Positions 1 through 9,611 are shown, numbered from the stretch's first letter. The stretch: 54,957 nt of DNA from Thermoproteota archaeon (GCA_003649185.1 QMRB01000004.1:1-54957); one strand, 5' to 3'. Notes: generated from the sequence alone by a model not told the origin. Program-made: numbers and translations.

Positions 1-83
1 GCTTCACCTCTATGTCTGTATGCATTTAGAAGAGCATGCTTCCTAATAGCAGTGGCAACTTCAGGGGGAAAAGTTTTATTCAA
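1..83 (-). CDS. gltX: glutamyl-tRNA synthetase, N-terminal end only
   Basis: Only the first 27 codons lie in the window. They read NKTFPPEVATAIRKHALLNA followed by YRHRGEA, which matches the N-terminal helix of archaeal GluRS (the AIRKxALxNAxxxxG pattern). The likely start is TTG at 81-83, preceded by a GAGGTG ribosome site inside the end of the upstream gene, so the two ORFs overlap by 8 bases and are probably translationally coupled. The enzyme charges tRNA-Glu in the cytoplasm. The identification rests on this short stretch and on the conserved neighbourhood (GGPP synthase, DUF2118, GluRS). Confidence 0.6.
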   Translation of the reverse strand, partial: MNKTFPPEVATAIRKHALLNAYRHRGE

Positions 84-585
84 TGTGGATCACCTCTACA
101 TGTGGAGATAAAGCAAAGAGATATTTTTCAGGTTTATTATCAATCTGAGAATAATAGAAAACTATTCCAGACATGTCTGAACGATAATATCTAACTTCTC
201 TTTTACCTGTAAAGATCATGGCTAGCTTGGAACCTGAAGAAATCTTCTCACCCAGCTTCACCAAGGGAACCACCTTTCTACCTGAAACTTCAACCAATAG
301 GATTTTCTCCCCTTTATATAGAAAGATCGCTATATTATCTGAAATTATGCAGGCATCCTCCCTTATAGATCCTGCTTCAAGATCTATTAGGCGGAGATAA
401 TCATCATAAACTCCTTGAACATATATTATGCCACCTGAAAATTTAAATTCGTCCCCTGGATGATGAATGGAGATGGAGTTATTCCTTCTAACTAGAAGTC
501 TAACAGTAACTTTGCCGTTTACGATGAGATCATCGATGAAATTGGTTGAAGTTCTATAGAAAAGCCTGGAAATCTTCAACAGCAT
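76..585 (-). CDS. DUF2118 family protein (biotinyl/lipoyl-like fold)
   Basis: An archaeal conserved protein of unknown function. The C-terminal half carries a pattern typical of biotinyl/lipoyl-type beta-barrels: VVPLVKLGEKISSGSKLAMI, then TGKREVRYYRS and a GIVFYY strand. This resembles DUF2118, which is usually found beside GGPP synthase and GluRS in archaea. The open frame extends up to 657, which would overlap the GGPP synthase gene by 68 bases. I prefer the internal ATG at 583-585, just after that gene's stop, because the family starts near the first conserved strand (LIVNGKVTVRLLV). No lysine in an attachment-type motif is evident, so a true carrier role is not shown. Confidence 0.6.
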   Translation of the reverse strand: MLLKISRLFYRTSTNFIDDLIVNGKVTVRLLVRRNNSISIHHPGDEFKFSGGIIYVQGVYDDYLRLIDLEAGSIREDACIISDNIAIFLYKGEKILLVEVSGRKVVPLVKLGEKISSGSKLAMIFTGKREVRYYRSDMSGIVFYYSQIDNKPEKYLFALSPHVEVIHIE

Positions 586-589
586 CAAC

Positions 590-1597
590 TCAAAAAGTTC
601 TAACAACGATGTAATCAGCCAGTTCCAACAGATTATTTTTAGCTTCACATTCATCAAATTTTAAAAGAGCTTCTTTAGCTATGGAAACGTATCTTCTAGC
701 GAGAGAAGCAACATAATCTATTGATCCGATTTCCCTTAAAACCTTCACTACAGATTCGAGATCCATTTTAGAAATAGACTTTCTACCATAATATTTGGAT
801 AATAAGCGTTTTTGAGAGCTGCTAGCATTGTTAAATGCATGAATGAAGATTAAAGTGCATTTACCCTCCCTTAAATCACTTCCCACGGGTTTACCTAATT
901 CCTCTTCTTTGCCTATCACTCCTAAAAGGTCGTCGCGCATCTGGAAGGCCATTCCAATATTTTCGCCATATCTTGCCAGAGCATTCACAGCTTCTTTGCA
1001 TCCACCTCCAATTAGAGCGCCAACTTCACATGAAGCCCTCATGAGAACGGCGGTCTTCCTATAGATCATGTTCAAATACTCCTCTTCACTTACACCAGAC
1101 TTCAACAATCTACCTTCAAAATCTACATCCATTGCTTGTCCTTCAGCGAGAAGACTTACTGAAGAAGCTATTCTCGCAGCAGCTTCAAGAACTCTTTCCG
1201 GAGAGACTGAAGGAGTCTTGCAGCATTCGAATAGAACTTCAAAAGCTTTGGAGAAAAGAAGGTCTCCAGCCAGAATGGCTAAAGGAATATTCCACAGAAT
1301 GTGGACTGTGGGAACCCCGCGGCGAAGTTCATCCTTATCCATTATATCGTCATGGACAAGTGTGAAGTTATGTATGAGCTCGACGGCTACAGCGGCAGGT
1401 AAAACTGAATATTCATCTCCATTAACCAATTTACAGGACTCTATGACGAGAAATGGTCTAAGCCTCTTTCCACCTGCTTTAATTAAATGTCTTGCAGCGT
1501 CGTAGAGGCTATAAGGCTTTAAATTTTCATCAAGAACATTATCAATATATGAGTTTACGAGAATTTTACACCTTTCCAAAGAATCTTTAAACCCCAT
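590..1597 (-). CDS. gds: geranylgeranyl diphosphate synthase (short-chain trans-prenyltransferase)
   Basis: Condenses DMAPP/IPP to C15-C20 allylic diphosphates for archaeal ether lipids. The first Asp-rich motif DDIMD is at residues 83-87 and the second region FQMRDDLLG at 218-226. GGKRLRPFL (42-50) binds IPP. A Phe five residues before the first motif (F78) is the position that limits chain length near C20 in archaeal enzymes. The start is ATG 1597, directly behind a GGAGGTG site. An in-frame extension to 1657 would add 20 residues that do not look conserved. The gene lies just downstream of IPP isomerase in the same isoprenoid operon. Confidence 0.93.
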   Translation of the reverse strand: MGFKDSLERCKILVNSYIDNVLDENLKPYSLYDAARHLIKAGGKRLRPFLVIESCKLVNGDEYSVLPAAVAVELIHNFTLVHDDIMDKDELRRGVPTVHILWNIPLAILAGDLLFSKAFEVLFECCKTPSVSPERVLEAAARIASSVSLLAEGQAMDVDFEGRLLKSGVSEEEYLNMIYRKTAVLMRASCEVGALIGGGCKEAVNALARYGENIGMAFQMRDDLLGVIGKEEELGKPVGSDLREGKCTLIFIHAFNNASSSQKRLLSKYYGRKSISKMDLESVVKVLREIGSIDYVASLARRYVSIAKEALLKFDECEAKNNLLELADYIVVRTF

Positions 1598-1631
1598 TAA
1601 AGCACCTCCACAAAAACTGCAAACCTTAAAT

Positions 1632-2732
1632 TTAAAGTTTTCCACCTCTCCTAGCATATTCTTCTAAACTGATACCTCTAAGCTTCAACCAGTTTCCAGT
1701 GAAGCCGCCTATAATCAACGGAATTCTCTTCAAATCCGCTATTCTCCTAGCACCTACAAGGAACATTGCAACTTTCAACTCGTTGATCAACCTTTCCAGA
1801 TAAGATAAAACTCCCTTCACACCATTTTCAACTGCAGGTTTAAGTAGAGGCAGAGCTATACCTGCAAGGGAAGCTCCAAGAGCCAAAGCTTTAGCTATAT
1901 CGATTCCAGATCTAACACCACCAGTAGCGATGATGGGCAGATTAGTGTGAAATGAAACTTCACATATGCTGATGGCTGTTGGAATACCCCAATCCCAGAA
2001 GAGTTCAGCTAGACTTGCATGGGATAAATCTCCAGCCTCCAAGGAGCGATAATATTCAACGGCGGCCCAACTTGTTCCACCTGCACCTCCAACATCCACT
2101 CCTGAAACGCCTACCTTTTCAAGTTTAGCTGCAACCTCGCCGGAGATTCCGGAGCCAGTCTCCTTTGCAATTATGGGAACCTTCAATGAAGAGGAAAGAA
2201 GCTTTAACTTTTCTAGAACGCCATCATAGAACGGTTCACCTTCAGGTTGAACAGCCTCCTGAAGGGGGTTGAGGTGGACTGCCAATGCGTCAGCATCCAC
2301 CATTTCAACAGCCTTAAAAGCTTCATCTAAGCCATATTTCAAAGAGAACTGGGCAGCTCCAATATTACCCATAACAAATATGTTTGGAGCAGACTCCCTT
2401 ACAATGGAGAATGTATAGGAGAGCTCAGGCCTCTCCAAGGCAATTCTCTGACTTCCAACACCCATCCCTATACCTAAACGTTCAGCTGCAAGTGCTAAAG
2501 CACGGTTAACCTTATAGGATAATTCGCTTCCACCAGTCATGGCTGAAATGATTATGGGAGCATTAAATTTATGTCCGAAGAATTCAACCTGTAGATCTAT
2601 ATCTTCCAAGTCGAATTCGGGGAGAGAATTGTGAATTAGAAATATGTCGTCGAAACCGGTTGAAATATTTCTAAACGAGACAGGCTTCTTCAAGCATATT
2701 TCAAGGTGGCTTAGCTTTCTTTCACGTATCAA
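1632..2732 (-). CDS. fni: type 2 isopentenyl-diphosphate delta-isomerase
   Basis: FMN/NADPH-dependent interconversion of IPP and DMAPP. Visible family blocks are RKLSHLEICL at the N terminus, APIIISAMTGG (FMN-barrel strand), GVGSQRIAL, HLNPLQEAVQPEGE, KETGSGISGEVA, DVGGAGGTSWAAVE and ATGGVRSGIDIAKALALGA (phosphate-binding loop). The frame is open to 2744, but TTG 2732 has a GGTGAT site about 6 bases upstream and gives the usual N terminus. Length about 366 aa is normal. It completes the alternative mevalonate route with the kinase genes just upstream. Confidence 0.95.
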   Translation of the reverse strand: MIRERKLSHLEICLKKPVSFRNISTGFDDIFLIHNSLPEFDLEDIDLQVEFFGHKFNAPIIISAMTGGSELSYKVNRALALAAERLGIGMGVGSQRIALERPELSYTFSIVRESAPNIFVMGNIGAAQFSLKYGLDEAFKAVEMVDADALAVHLNPLQEAVQPEGEPFYDGVLEKLKLLSSSLKVPIIAKETGSGISGEVAAKLEKVGVSGVDVGGAGGTSWAAVEYYRSLEAGDLSHASLAELFWDWGIPTAISICEVSFHTNLPIIATGGVRSGIDIAKALALGASLAGIALPLLKPAVENGVKGVLSYLERLINELKVAMFLVGARRIADLKRIPLIIGGFTGNWLKLRGISLEEYARRGGKL

Positions 2733-2770
2733 ACTGATCACCAATCAACATAATTAAGGGGGTAGAAGAG

Positions 2771-3574
2771 CTATTTAACTGAAATCCTTGTTCCAATAAA
2801 GTCTACACCTCTAATTGCAGCTGAAACTCTTCCAGGAAATAAACCGTTGACTATTAGAACGTTCACCCCTTTCTCCACTGCTTTAGAGGCTTCGACCAAT
2901 TTGCTGTAGAAGCCTCCCGTTACATCTAAACTGCTGGAGAAAGATTTAAACTTTCTAAGTAAAAGTTTTAATTCATCTAGAGATAATTTCTCATAGAATT
3001 TTGAGGGAGATTTAAGTTTAGGATTCGAATCATATACGCCGTCAACATCGCAGATGAAGATGAGCTTTGAAGCTTTAAGGAAGACTGCCAGAAAGGAGCA
3101 TATTTTGTCCCCTGAAAGAATGCAGAAACCAAGCTGTCTATCGAACACTACATCCCCATAGAGAATAGGTATAATTCCAAGTTCAATCATCCTTCTCAAT
3201 GGATTTAACGGGAAGAGAACGATCTCCCCATTAGATGTTAAAGTTGAAGATGAAACCTGAAACGGAAAAGTCGGAAGCCCTTGAGATGAAAACTCTTCGA
3301 CAACTATTTTGTTCAACTTTTCCATGGCCATATGGGTTTCAAGTACTCCTGGCAGTTGGCTTGAAGCTCTAAATCCCAAGTGAAGCTTATATTTATATGC
3401 GTGTGGATGGCCGAAGGAGCCTCCACCATGAACTATTATTAAACGTTTATCTCCAATTGCTTCCTTCACCTCACCTGCAATTCTGCGGAGAACTTTTAAA
3501 TTAGCCTTCTCAAAAGAATTTTTAAAAGTGATGACGCTTCCACCAAGCTTTAAAATTATTAATTCACCTTTCAA
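2771..3574 (-). CDS. ipk: isopentenyl phosphate kinase
   Basis: Amino-acid-kinase-fold enzyme phosphorylating isopentenyl phosphate to IPP in the archaeal mevalonate pathway. Evidence: KLGGSVIT at the N terminus, IVHGGGSFGHPHAYKY containing the family-specific catalytic His of HGGGSFGH, and ILYGDVVFD, CILSGDKI, FICDVDGVYDSNP and DVTGGFYSKL downstream. It starts at TTG 3574 and overlaps the mevalonate kinase stop by 11 bases. Length 267 aa is typical. Confidence 0.95.
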   Translation of the reverse strand: MKGELIILKLGGSVITFKNSFEKANLKVLRRIAGEVKEAIGDKRLIIVHGGGSFGHPHAYKYKLHLGFRASSQLPGVLETHMAMEKLNKIVVEEFSSQGLPTFPFQVSSSTLTSNGEIVLFPLNPLRRMIELGIIPILYGDVVFDRQLGFCILSGDKICSFLAVFLKASKLIFICDVDGVYDSNPKLKSPSKFYEKLSLDELKLLLRKFKSFSSSLDVTGGFYSKLVEASKAVEKGVNVLIVNGLFPGRVSAAIRGVDFIGTRISVK

Positions 3575-4532
3575 TCACTGAAACACCTCTATCCGAAACC
3601 TTTGAGATTAAGGGAAAACCTCCTGAACGTTTAATGGCAGATGCAACAGTCTCTAATAGATTTTGGGGGCATATTGAGATTATTGCTCCACCTCCACCAG
3701 CCCCTGTAATTTTTGCACCTAAGGCTCCAGCATCTCTAGCAGCATGGACGAGACGTTCAAGATTCATAGTGGAAACTCCCAATGAAGAGAGAAGACCATG
3801 ATTAATATTCATAAGCATTCCAATTGAAGTTAGATCTCCGCGTTCAATGGCTTTTGCAGCTTCAATGGCAAGATGTCCAGCAGCATGATATAATGGTTCA
3901 AATATTTCTGGAAATCGTTTCTTTAATGAGAGAACTTTTTCAACCATAGTTGCCGTCGATCTAACTTCTCCACTAACCCCTATAACCAAGTGTAGGGGAA
4001 TTGCCGCCTTGAGGGGGATGAAACCTTCAGATTTACGGTAGACGATTACGCCTCCATTAGCTGAAATCGTTGGATCTATCCCGCTGGGTCTTCCATGAGC
4101 TAGAATCTCACCTTCAGATGCCAATTTAACCACCTTCTCCAAGTCGTATTCACCAGCTACAGCTTTAAGTAAACCGGCTGAAAAAGCTACAAAGACCGCT
4201 GCACTTGAACCTAAACCAACACCCATTGGAATAGGACTTTTAATGATAAATTTTAAACCGCCTTCAAACCCATACTTCTCAATGACTTTGCGGAGAATTA
4301 TATATAACGGTTTGAAATGTTGATTTACGGAGTAGTGATTGGAGAGTAAATCGTCGAGGCGGACGAAGCTGAATAAGTTTCCAGATCTTATTTCGAAACG
4401 CTTCTCATCCAATAGGTTAACTGACACTTCAACTCTCAGATCCAGTGCAGCTGCAATTGCAGGTTCATTTTCAACGACAAAGTGCTCTCCGAAAAGTATA
4501 ACCTTTGCAGGTGCAGATGCGAGAAATGTCAA
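3564..4532 (-). CDS. mvk: mevalonate kinase (GHMP family)
   Basis: Phosphorylates mevalonate with ATP. GHMP motifs are all present: APAKVILFGEHFVV (motif 1), PIPMGVGLGSSAAVFVAFSA (the ATP loop), GRPSGIDPTIS and GAKITGAGGGGAIIS (motif 3). The start is TTG 4532 behind an AGGTGA site. It is overlapped downstream by isopentenyl phosphate kinase and preceded 6 bases away by the MEMO gene. Length 322 aa is typical of archaeal enzymes. Confidence 0.96.
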   Translation of the reverse strand: MTFLASAPAKVILFGEHFVVENEPAIAAALDLRVEVSVNLLDEKRFEIRSGNLFSFVRLDDLLSNHYSVNQHFKPLYIILRKVIEKYGFEGGLKFIIKSPIPMGVGLGSSAAVFVAFSAGLLKAVAGEYDLEKVVKLASEGEILAHGRPSGIDPTISANGGVIVYRKSEGFIPLKAAIPLHLVIGVSGEVRSTATMVEKVLSLKKRFPEIFEPLYHAAGHLAIEAAKAIERGDLTSIGMLMNINHGLLSSLGVSTMNLERLVHAARDAGALGAKITGAGGGGAIISICPQNLLETVASAIKRSGGFPLISKVSDRGVSVIER

Positions 4533-4538
4533 GAAAAT

Positions 4539-5384
4539 TCACCTGTAAATGGCTATGGCAGCATATCCAACTACTGAGGAAACATCACCTGTCACATCGC
4601 CTGAAGTAGCATACTTCAATTTTACACCTCTACTGGCACCGAGCATTTTACATGTAACCAACATGGCGGCAACCACACCTGGACCGCACATGGAAACCCT
4701 TCTCGAATAGAATACGTCGAACATTCCCTTAGCATCCAAAGTGAGAATTTTCTCGATTATAGCGGAATCATCTTCAACAGCCTGCTTTAAAGGCACATAA
4801 TGGGAGAAATCCGTTGACGCTATAATGGTAACCCTTCTATTCTTAATGGTCTCAGCCAATCCTTCACCTATGGCACGTGAAACCTCAAAATTCTGAAGCA
4901 TCATGGAGATGGGAACGAATTTAACATTTCCAAATAAATATTGTAGAAAGGGAAGTTGAACTTCAATTGAATGCTCAGATAGATGGGCAGTCCAATCCAC
5001 TTCGAGAAGATCACAGTGGCTGAGAATTTCATCGGCAAGTTCAGAATCTATTGAAGCAACTCCTAAAGGAGTTCTCCAGCATCCTTCACGGAGAATTGAG
5101 AGAGGAGCGCCGACACCTGAATGGTTTGGACCGATAATTATGAAAGAATCTGGTTTTCCATTTTCAGCCAAGGCTTTGAAACTCCAAGAGGCAACTGGAC
5201 CTGAATACATGTAGCCTGCATGGGGTGAAACCACTCCAAGCAGGGAACCCTTAAACTCTCCGTGAACTTTAGGAATGAATCCGGGTCCAAGTCTATGTTT
5301 AAAGCATCGCTCAATCTGAAGCTTTAAAGAATCAGGAGAATATTCATAGAACATTCCTGCAACTACGGGATCTCTAATCCTCAA
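4539..5384 (-). CDS. MEMO1 family protein
   Basis: Member of the MEMO/AmmeMemoRadiSam-B family, related to extradiol dioxygenase-like nonheme-iron folds; its cellular role in archaea is unresolved. Family blocks are RDPVVAGMFYE, GVVSPHAGYMYSGPVASWSF, IGPNHSGVGAPLSI, HSIEVQLPFLQ, ASTDFSHYVP and a C-terminal ATSGDVTGD. The conserved His residues of these blocks are present. The frame extends to GTG 5396, but TTG 5384 has a GGTGA site at good spacing and gives the usual N terminus. It lies between uS2 and mevalonate kinase, a common archaeal arrangement. Confidence 0.9.
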   Translation of the reverse strand: MRIRDPVVAGMFYEYSPDSLKLQIERCFKHRLGPGFIPKVHGEFKGSLLGVVSPHAGYMYSGPVASWSFKALAENGKPDSFIIIGPNHSGVGAPLSILREGCWRTPLGVASIDSELADEILSHCDLLEVDWTAHLSEHSIEVQLPFLQYLFGNVKFVPISMMLQNFEVSRAIGEGLAETIKNRRVTIIASTDFSHYVPLKQAVEDDSAIIEKILTLDAKGMFDVFYSRRVSMCGPGVVAAMLVTCKMLGASRGVKLKYATSGDVTGDVSSVVGYAAIAIYR

Positions 5385-5443
5385 ATAAGTCACCACTAAA
5401 TAGAGAGTAAAGATGAAATAATAATTTAACTAATTTCAGACTT

Positions 5444-6064
5444 CTAGTAAACTTCGGGTTTAGCTTCAAACTCTTCAACGGAGACTGGAATGTCACCGTC
5501 CGGTGGAATGTCACCTCTCTCCCTCAAAACCTGTCTAGCCAAAAGCCAATAGGTTAAGGCTAAGGCCTTTCTACCCTTATTGTTAACTGGAATAATAAGT
5601 TCAACATAGCTTGTCCTATTATCAGTGTCACATAAAGCTATAACTGGAACCCCCACCTTTGCAGCTTCATCTACAGCTTGCTCATCAGCCCTCGGATCAG
5701 AAACCAATATGATGCCCGGTTCAATGTAATGTGGAAGTCTAGGATTGGTGAATGTGCCCGGAATAAATCTGCCTGTAACTGCCCGTCCACCAATTATGGA
5801 GCAAAATTTCTCAACTGGTTGCCATCCATACTGTCTAGAAGAAACGGCGACAACTTTGGTGGGAGGATAACGTGAGATGAATTTTGCGGCAAGTCTAATC
5901 CGCTCATCGATCTTCTTTACATCTAAAACATAGAGGCCGTCAGGCCTAACACGATATATGAATGGCATCATATCCTTACTTTTAATCCTCGTACCTATAT
6001 GCAGTCCAGCCGCCAAATAAACCTCTAATGGAATTAATAGATCAACGGATTCAAGAGAACTCAA
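5444..6064 (-). CDS. rps2: small ribosomal subunit protein uS2
   Basis: Archaeal uS2. [20 protein letters not shown] is the signature, followed by [51 protein letters not shown] and the IALCDTDN / DLIIP-like block [17 protein letters not shown]. The TTG start overlaps the enolase TGA stop as TTGA, indicating translational coupling. Length 206 aa is usual. Confidence 0.97.
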   Translation of the reverse strand: MSSLESVDLLIPLEVYLAAGLHIGTRIKSKDMMPFIYRVRPDGLYVLDVKKIDERIRLAAKFISRYPPTKVVAVSSRQYGWQPVEKFCSIIGGRAVTGRFIPGTFTNPRLPHYIEPGIILVSDPRADEQAVDEAAKVGVPVIALCDTDNRTSYVELIIPVNNKGRKALALTYWLLARQVLRERGDIPPDGDIPVSVEEFEAKPEVY

Positions 6065-7317
6065 AGCAATACACCCTCCAAACTGTAGAGACCTGCACCA
6101 CCACCCAAATCCTCCTCTATTCTTATAAGTTCATTGATCTTTGCAATTCTCTCGCCACCCATAACTCCACATTTAATTATAGGCGATGAAAGCGCTACAG
6201 CTAAATGTGAAAGGGCGGGATCCACAGTTTCACCTGACCTGTGAGAGAATACTGTTATAAATCCATGAGATCTAGCTGTTTTAACAGCTAGCACTGTATC
6301 TGTAAGGGTTCCAACCTGGTTTGGCTTTATAATGGCAGAGTTGCATGCTCCAAGGGAAGCCCCATAATCTATACGTTCAGCATTGGTGACGAAAAGGTCA
6401 TCTCCACAGATTAGACAATCCTCCACTTCATCCATCAATCTAGCGAAAGATTCAAAGTCATCCTCATGGAAGGGATCCTCAACATAGACTAAATTAAAAT
6501 CGCGGATCAAGCTAAGCATATACTTGAACTGTTCCTCAGGCTCCAAGCTTAAACCAGCCCTACTGTAAACATATCGATTCGAATTGGAATTCCAAAATGA
6601 GGAGGCTGCAACATCTAAACCTATACCTAAACGTATACCAAGCTTGTCTGAAACCTCTTCGCAAGCCATTTTAACAAGTTTAAGAGAAGCATTTATATCT
6701 AGGGTGGTTATCCATGCACCTTCATCATTTCTACCGTAAACTGTATCTTTTGGTGCAAGCTTCAAAATTCTCTTATAAACCTGAATATTGGCTAAAGCAG
6801 CATCATAGAAGCTTTCAGCATTCAAGGGGAGAACCAGAATTTCCTGAATGTCCAATCCACCTGAAGCGGAATGTTTACCGCCGCCGATAACATTTCCAAG
6901 TGGAAGTGGAAGCGTAGAGGAGAGGGAGCCACCAAGATACTTATATAGGGGAATATCGAGCGAGGAGGCAGCTGCTTTAGCTGAAGCCACAGAAGTGGCT
7001 ATAGCTGTGGATCCTCCTATCTTAGAGAAATTCGAGGTACCGTCCAACCTTTTCAGGGTCTCATCAACCTCAAATTGATCCATAGAATCCACACCTAAAA
7101 GTTCAGGTGCAATGAGTTCATCCACTAGGCGAACGGCCTCATCAACCCCTCCAGGCGGAAAGGCTACAGCCTCATATCTACCCTTACTTGCCCCTGAGGG
7201 AGCTGAAAAGGATCCTAAACCACTCTCAGTATAGACTGTGACATTTATAGTGGGGTCGCCTCGACTGTTAAAAAGCTTTCTTGCAACCACATCGCTTATA
7301 ATAGTTGAAATGTACAT
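6061..7317 (-). CDS. eno: enolase (phosphopyruvate hydratase)
   Basis: Interconverts 2-phosphoglycerate and phosphoenolpyruvate. Visible motifs: [25 protein letters not shown] (loop 1), [19 protein letters not shown] (catalytic Glu), [34 protein letters not shown] (catalytic Lys) and [15 protein letters not shown] 7317 is preferred over TTG 7320. About 418 aa, full length. It lies within the ribosomal/RNAP string, as in many Thermoproteota. Confidence 0.97.
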   Translation of the reverse strand: MYISTIISDVVARKLFNSRGDPTINVTVYTESGLGSFSAPSGASKGRYEAVAFPPGGVDEAVRLVDELIAPELLGVDSMDQFEVDETLKRLDGTSNFSKIGGSTAIATSVASAKAAASSLDIPLYKYLGGSLSSTLPLPLGNVIGGGKHSASGGLDIQEILVLPLNAESFYDAALANIQVYKRILKLAPKDTVYGRNDEGAWITTLDINASLKLVKMACEEVSDKLGIRLGIGLDVAASSFWNSNSNRYVYSRAGLSLEPEEQFKYMLSLIRDFNLVYVEDPFHEDDFESFARLMDEVEDCLICGDDLFVTNAERIDYGASLGACNSAIIKPNQVGTLTDTVLAVKTARSHGFITVFSHRSGETVDPALSHLAVALSSPIIKCGVMGGERIAKINELIRIEEDLGGGAGLYSLEGVLL

Positions 7318-7325
7318 CAATTGGT

Positions 7326-7547
7326 TTAACCCTCCTTAACTTTTCTACCGCCGTAAAGTTCACTCAGCTTTATAACGTCGTCTATCAGCTCCACATGGCT
7401 TAAAAACATTCTTCTACAACAATATCTCTTTATACCTAGATCATCTAAAACTTTTCCTGGATCTTCACCTTTCCTGACACGCTTCAGGAATTCCTCATAT
7501 TTATCGCCTATGGGAGCACCGCAGGTGAAGCATCTAATAGGAACCAT
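7326..7547 (-). CDS. rpoN: DNA-directed RNA polymerase subunit Rpo10 (RpoN)
   Basis: Small zinc-binding RNAP subunit. [20 protein letters not shown] contains the first CxxC, and the atypical second pair appears as [19 protein letters not shown], the invariant family signature. The frame is open to TTG 7559, but ATG 7547 gives the canonical N terminus, with a GAGG site about 12 bases upstream. The gene is packed between uS9 and enolase. Confidence 0.96.
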   Translation of the reverse strand: MVPIRCFTCGAPIGDKYEEFLKRVRKGEDPGKVLDDLGIKRYCCRRMFLSHVELIDDVIKLSELYGGRKVKEG

Positions 7548-7562
7548 CAATCCAATCAACCT

Positions 7563-7967
7563 CTATCGATAAGATTTTTGAAATCTTCTTCTAGCCGATG
7601 GTCCGCCGAACTTTTTCGGCTCAGTTCTTCTAGGATCCCCTGAAAGCATCGTTCTATCATACTCTAAAAATTTTTTCTCCAATTTTGAATCCTTAAACCA
7701 GGCGACTAAACCTCTAGCAATAGCCATTCTAGCTGCTTCAGCCTGACCCATGAAACCTCCACCTTTAACATTGACTTCAATGTCAACTTTTCCAACTTTA
7801 TCTAGGCCGGCAAGCAGTAATGGTTCCATTATCTTCCATCTTGCAAGTTCGGGTTCAATAAGCTCCACTGGAACACCATTAATGTAAATTCTGCCAGAAC
7901 CATTTTTCAAGGTGGCTCTGGCGATAGCGGTCTTCCTCTTACCGCTTGAAATCAATATTTTCACCAA
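7563..7967 (-). CDS. rps9: small ribosomal subunit protein uS9
   Basis: Archaeal uS9. [20 protein letters not shown] at the N terminus, [19 protein letters not shown] in the middle and the basic C terminus [18 protein letters not shown], which reaches the P-site tRNA. The start is TTG 7967 or the adjacent GTG 7964, behind a GGGGGTG site overlapping the end of uL13. Confidence 0.97.
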   Translation of the reverse strand: MVKILISSGKRKTAIARATLKNGSGRIYINGVPVELIEPELARWKIMEPLLLAGLDKVGKVDIEVNVKGGGFMGQAEAARMAIARGLVAWFKDSKLEKKFLEYDRTMLSGDPRRTEPKKFGGPSARRRFQKSYR

Positions 7968-7971
7968 TTAT

Positions 7972-8409
7972 TTACACCCCCTTCCAACCAAGCTCCTTAG
8001 CAACATCACCCAGATAAATGTAACTTCCACCAAGCCTTGAAGCATCTGCCTCCCTGAAGTGGGTAGCCTTCAAACCTTTAAACTCCTCTGGGCAACCTAT
8101 ATAAACTCGAAGTCTTCTCAAAGCAGCTAACCCCCTAGAATTATGCTTAGGAAGCATTCCTCTAACTGCATTTCTGAAAAGTCTATCCGGGAAGCGATCC
8201 CTCTTGGGACCTCTAACAGGGTTTCTGAGAGTTTTAACCTCGAAGAAACTTTTAAAGTCTTTGAGGACACTGCTCTTCCTCCCCGACAGAACAGCCTTCT
8301 CAACGTTAATTACAACTATACGTTCACCGTTCAGCAGACGTTTAGCAACAATGCTGGCAAGTCTCCCGAAGATCATGTTCTCAGCATCGACAAGTAGAAG
8401 GTTATTCAT
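7972..8409 (-). CDS. rpl13: large ribosomal subunit protein uL13
   Basis: Archaeal uL13. LLVDAENMIFGRLASIVAKR, VINVEKAVLSG, FRNAVRGMLPKHNSRGLAAL and RLRVYIGCPEEF are family blocks. ATG 8409 has a GGGTGA site 6 bases upstream that lies over the eL18 stop. An extension to GTG 8418 is possible but less likely. Confidence 0.96.
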   Translation of the reverse strand: MNNLLLVDAENMIFGRLASIVAKRLLNGERIVVINVEKAVLSGRKSSVLKDFKSFFEVKTLRNPVRGPKRDRFPDRLFRNAVRGMLPKHNSRGLAALRRLRVYIGCPEEFKGLKATHFREADASRLGGSYIYLGDVAKELGWKGV

Positions 8410-8414
8410 CAAGC

Positions 8415-8777
8415 TCACCCCAAAATCTTTATATTGCTTCCTTTAGGATAACGTTTGACAAGCTCATAGATATCTATGCATTCTCCTCCAGCTTCCCGAA
8501 TCTTTTCAGCAGCTTCTTTGGAGAAGGAGAGAGCTGCAACTGTAACTGGATGGTCGAGAAGCCCCCAGCCTAGAACTTTACCTGGAACCACCACTACATC
8601 GCCTTTAACCGTATATCTTTGAATTCTAGCCAAATTAACTTCTATTCTTCTCCTTCTAGGAGCATTCAACCTTTCAGCAATATCCTTCCAAATATCTGCA
8701 TCATTATTGTTCGAGGCTTTTCGAAGAAATCTTATAAGCCTTCTAACTTGAACGTTTATCGGTCCAGTTCTCTTCAC
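8415..8777 (-). CDS. rpl18e: large ribosomal subunit protein eL18
   Basis: Archaeal/eukaryotic-type eL18. [60 protein letters not shown] and the C-terminal GSNIKILG. The GTG start overlaps the Rpo3 TGA as GTGA. Length 120 aa is normal. Confidence 0.96.
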   Translation of the reverse strand: MKRTGPINVQVRRLIRFLRKASNNNDADIWKDIAERLNAPRRRRIEVNLARIQRYTVKGDVVVVPGKVLGWGLLDHPVTVAALSFSKEAAEKIREAGGECIDIYELVKRYPKGSNIKILG

Positions 8778-9586
8778 TTCAAAACACCTCTAAGTTCTTC
8801 AATCAATCCATCACACTTCTCCGCTAATATTTCAGCCGCCTTCTCAACGATTCTGTAAGCGGGGAGAGAACCTGTAGATTCAACATAGAATATGAAGCTT
8901 CGCTCATCGGCTTGGAGCCCCAATGCTCCCAGCTCACAGGCCTCAACACATGCTTTACAAAGATTACATTTAACAATGTCTTTAAGGTATGGAAGACTGG
9001 AATCATCATCTAGAGCTATAGCCCCTCTAGGACAGGCTTCAACACATTCACCGCAATGTGCACAGGCCTCTGAATTCACAGTTAAAACTGGAAGATATTT
9101 ATATGCACATGCAGAGACAGGTTGCCATTTAGCTCCATCTCTACCTCTACCTAGCCTGGCATAGGCCTCTAGGAGGATGGCTTGACCAGAAGCCAATTTT
9201 GCAATTGGAAATCTATCACTGATAGGTGTAACATAGGGATCGCTGGAGGAAAGATCACCTGAATACACAGTTTTAGAAGTATTTTCAGCTTTAACGTCCA
9301 GTACAAATGTAACCTGACATTTAGGGCAACCTACACCTCCACATGAACACTTTTCAGGAAGATTGAAGCGGTCAAGATCAGTTTTAAGTGGAATTAGAGA
9401 AAGTCTATGAGCTAAAACTTCATCATAAATAGGTGAAGTATTGTTTAAAATGACAACTTCGTTAATAGCCATTATAGGAACCTCGGATATCATAATTCTT
9501 CTAAGAGCATTGGCAAATGCCACATCTACATCTCTCAACATAAATCTGACAGATATATCCGATGATTCAACAATTTCCACTTCCAT
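8774..9586 (-). CDS. rpoD: DNA-directed RNA polymerase subunit Rpo3 (RpoD) with two ferredoxin-type cluster motifs
   Basis: Alpha-like subunit that nucleates RNAP assembly with Rpo11/Rpo10. The dimerisation region reads [20 protein letters not shown] (residues 24-43), followed by a four-Cys patch (C80, C82, C87, C90). A ferredoxin-like insert carries two complete CxxCxxCxxxC motifs: C175/C178/C181/C185 and C207/C210/C213/C217. Many archaea have lost one or both clusters, so full retention suggests two [4Fe-4S] centres, although occupancy is inferred. ATG 9586 follows a GTGAGGG site that lies within a palindrome. Confidence 0.96.
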   Translation of the reverse strand: MEVEIVESSDISVRFMLRDVDVAFANALRRIMISEVPIMAINEVVILNNTSPIYDEVLAHRLSLIPLKTDLDRFNLPEKCSCGGVGCPKCQVTFVLDVKAENTSKTVYSGDLSSSDPYVTPISDRFPIAKLASGQAILLEAYARLGRGRDGAKWQPVSACAYKYLPVLTVNSEACAHCGECVEACPRGAIALDDDSSLPYLKDIVKCNLCKACVEACELGALGLQADERSFIFYVESTGSLPAYRIVEKAAEILAEKCDGLIEELRGVLK

Positions 9587-9594
9587 TTAAAACC

Positions 9595-9611
9595 CTCACT
9601 AGACTAGTGAG
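9595..9611. promoter_or_regulatory. perfect 8-bp inverted repeat at the rpoD translation start region
   Basis: The sequence CTCACTAG-A-CTAGTGAG is a perfect palindrome with a single central base. On the minus strand it includes the GTGAGGG ribosome site of rpoD and lies in the only sizeable gap (about 100 bases) of the S13-to-Rpo10 string. A one-base loop is too tight for an RNA hairpin of full length, so a protein-binding site or a shorter hairpin masking the ribosome site are both conceivable. Function is not shown. Confidence 0.3.

Noticed and set aside
1068-1505. Long ORFs opposite the GGPP synthase, and similar antisense frames over many genes
   Set aside because: They lie antisense to strongly recognised genes, have no family match and lack ribosome sites.
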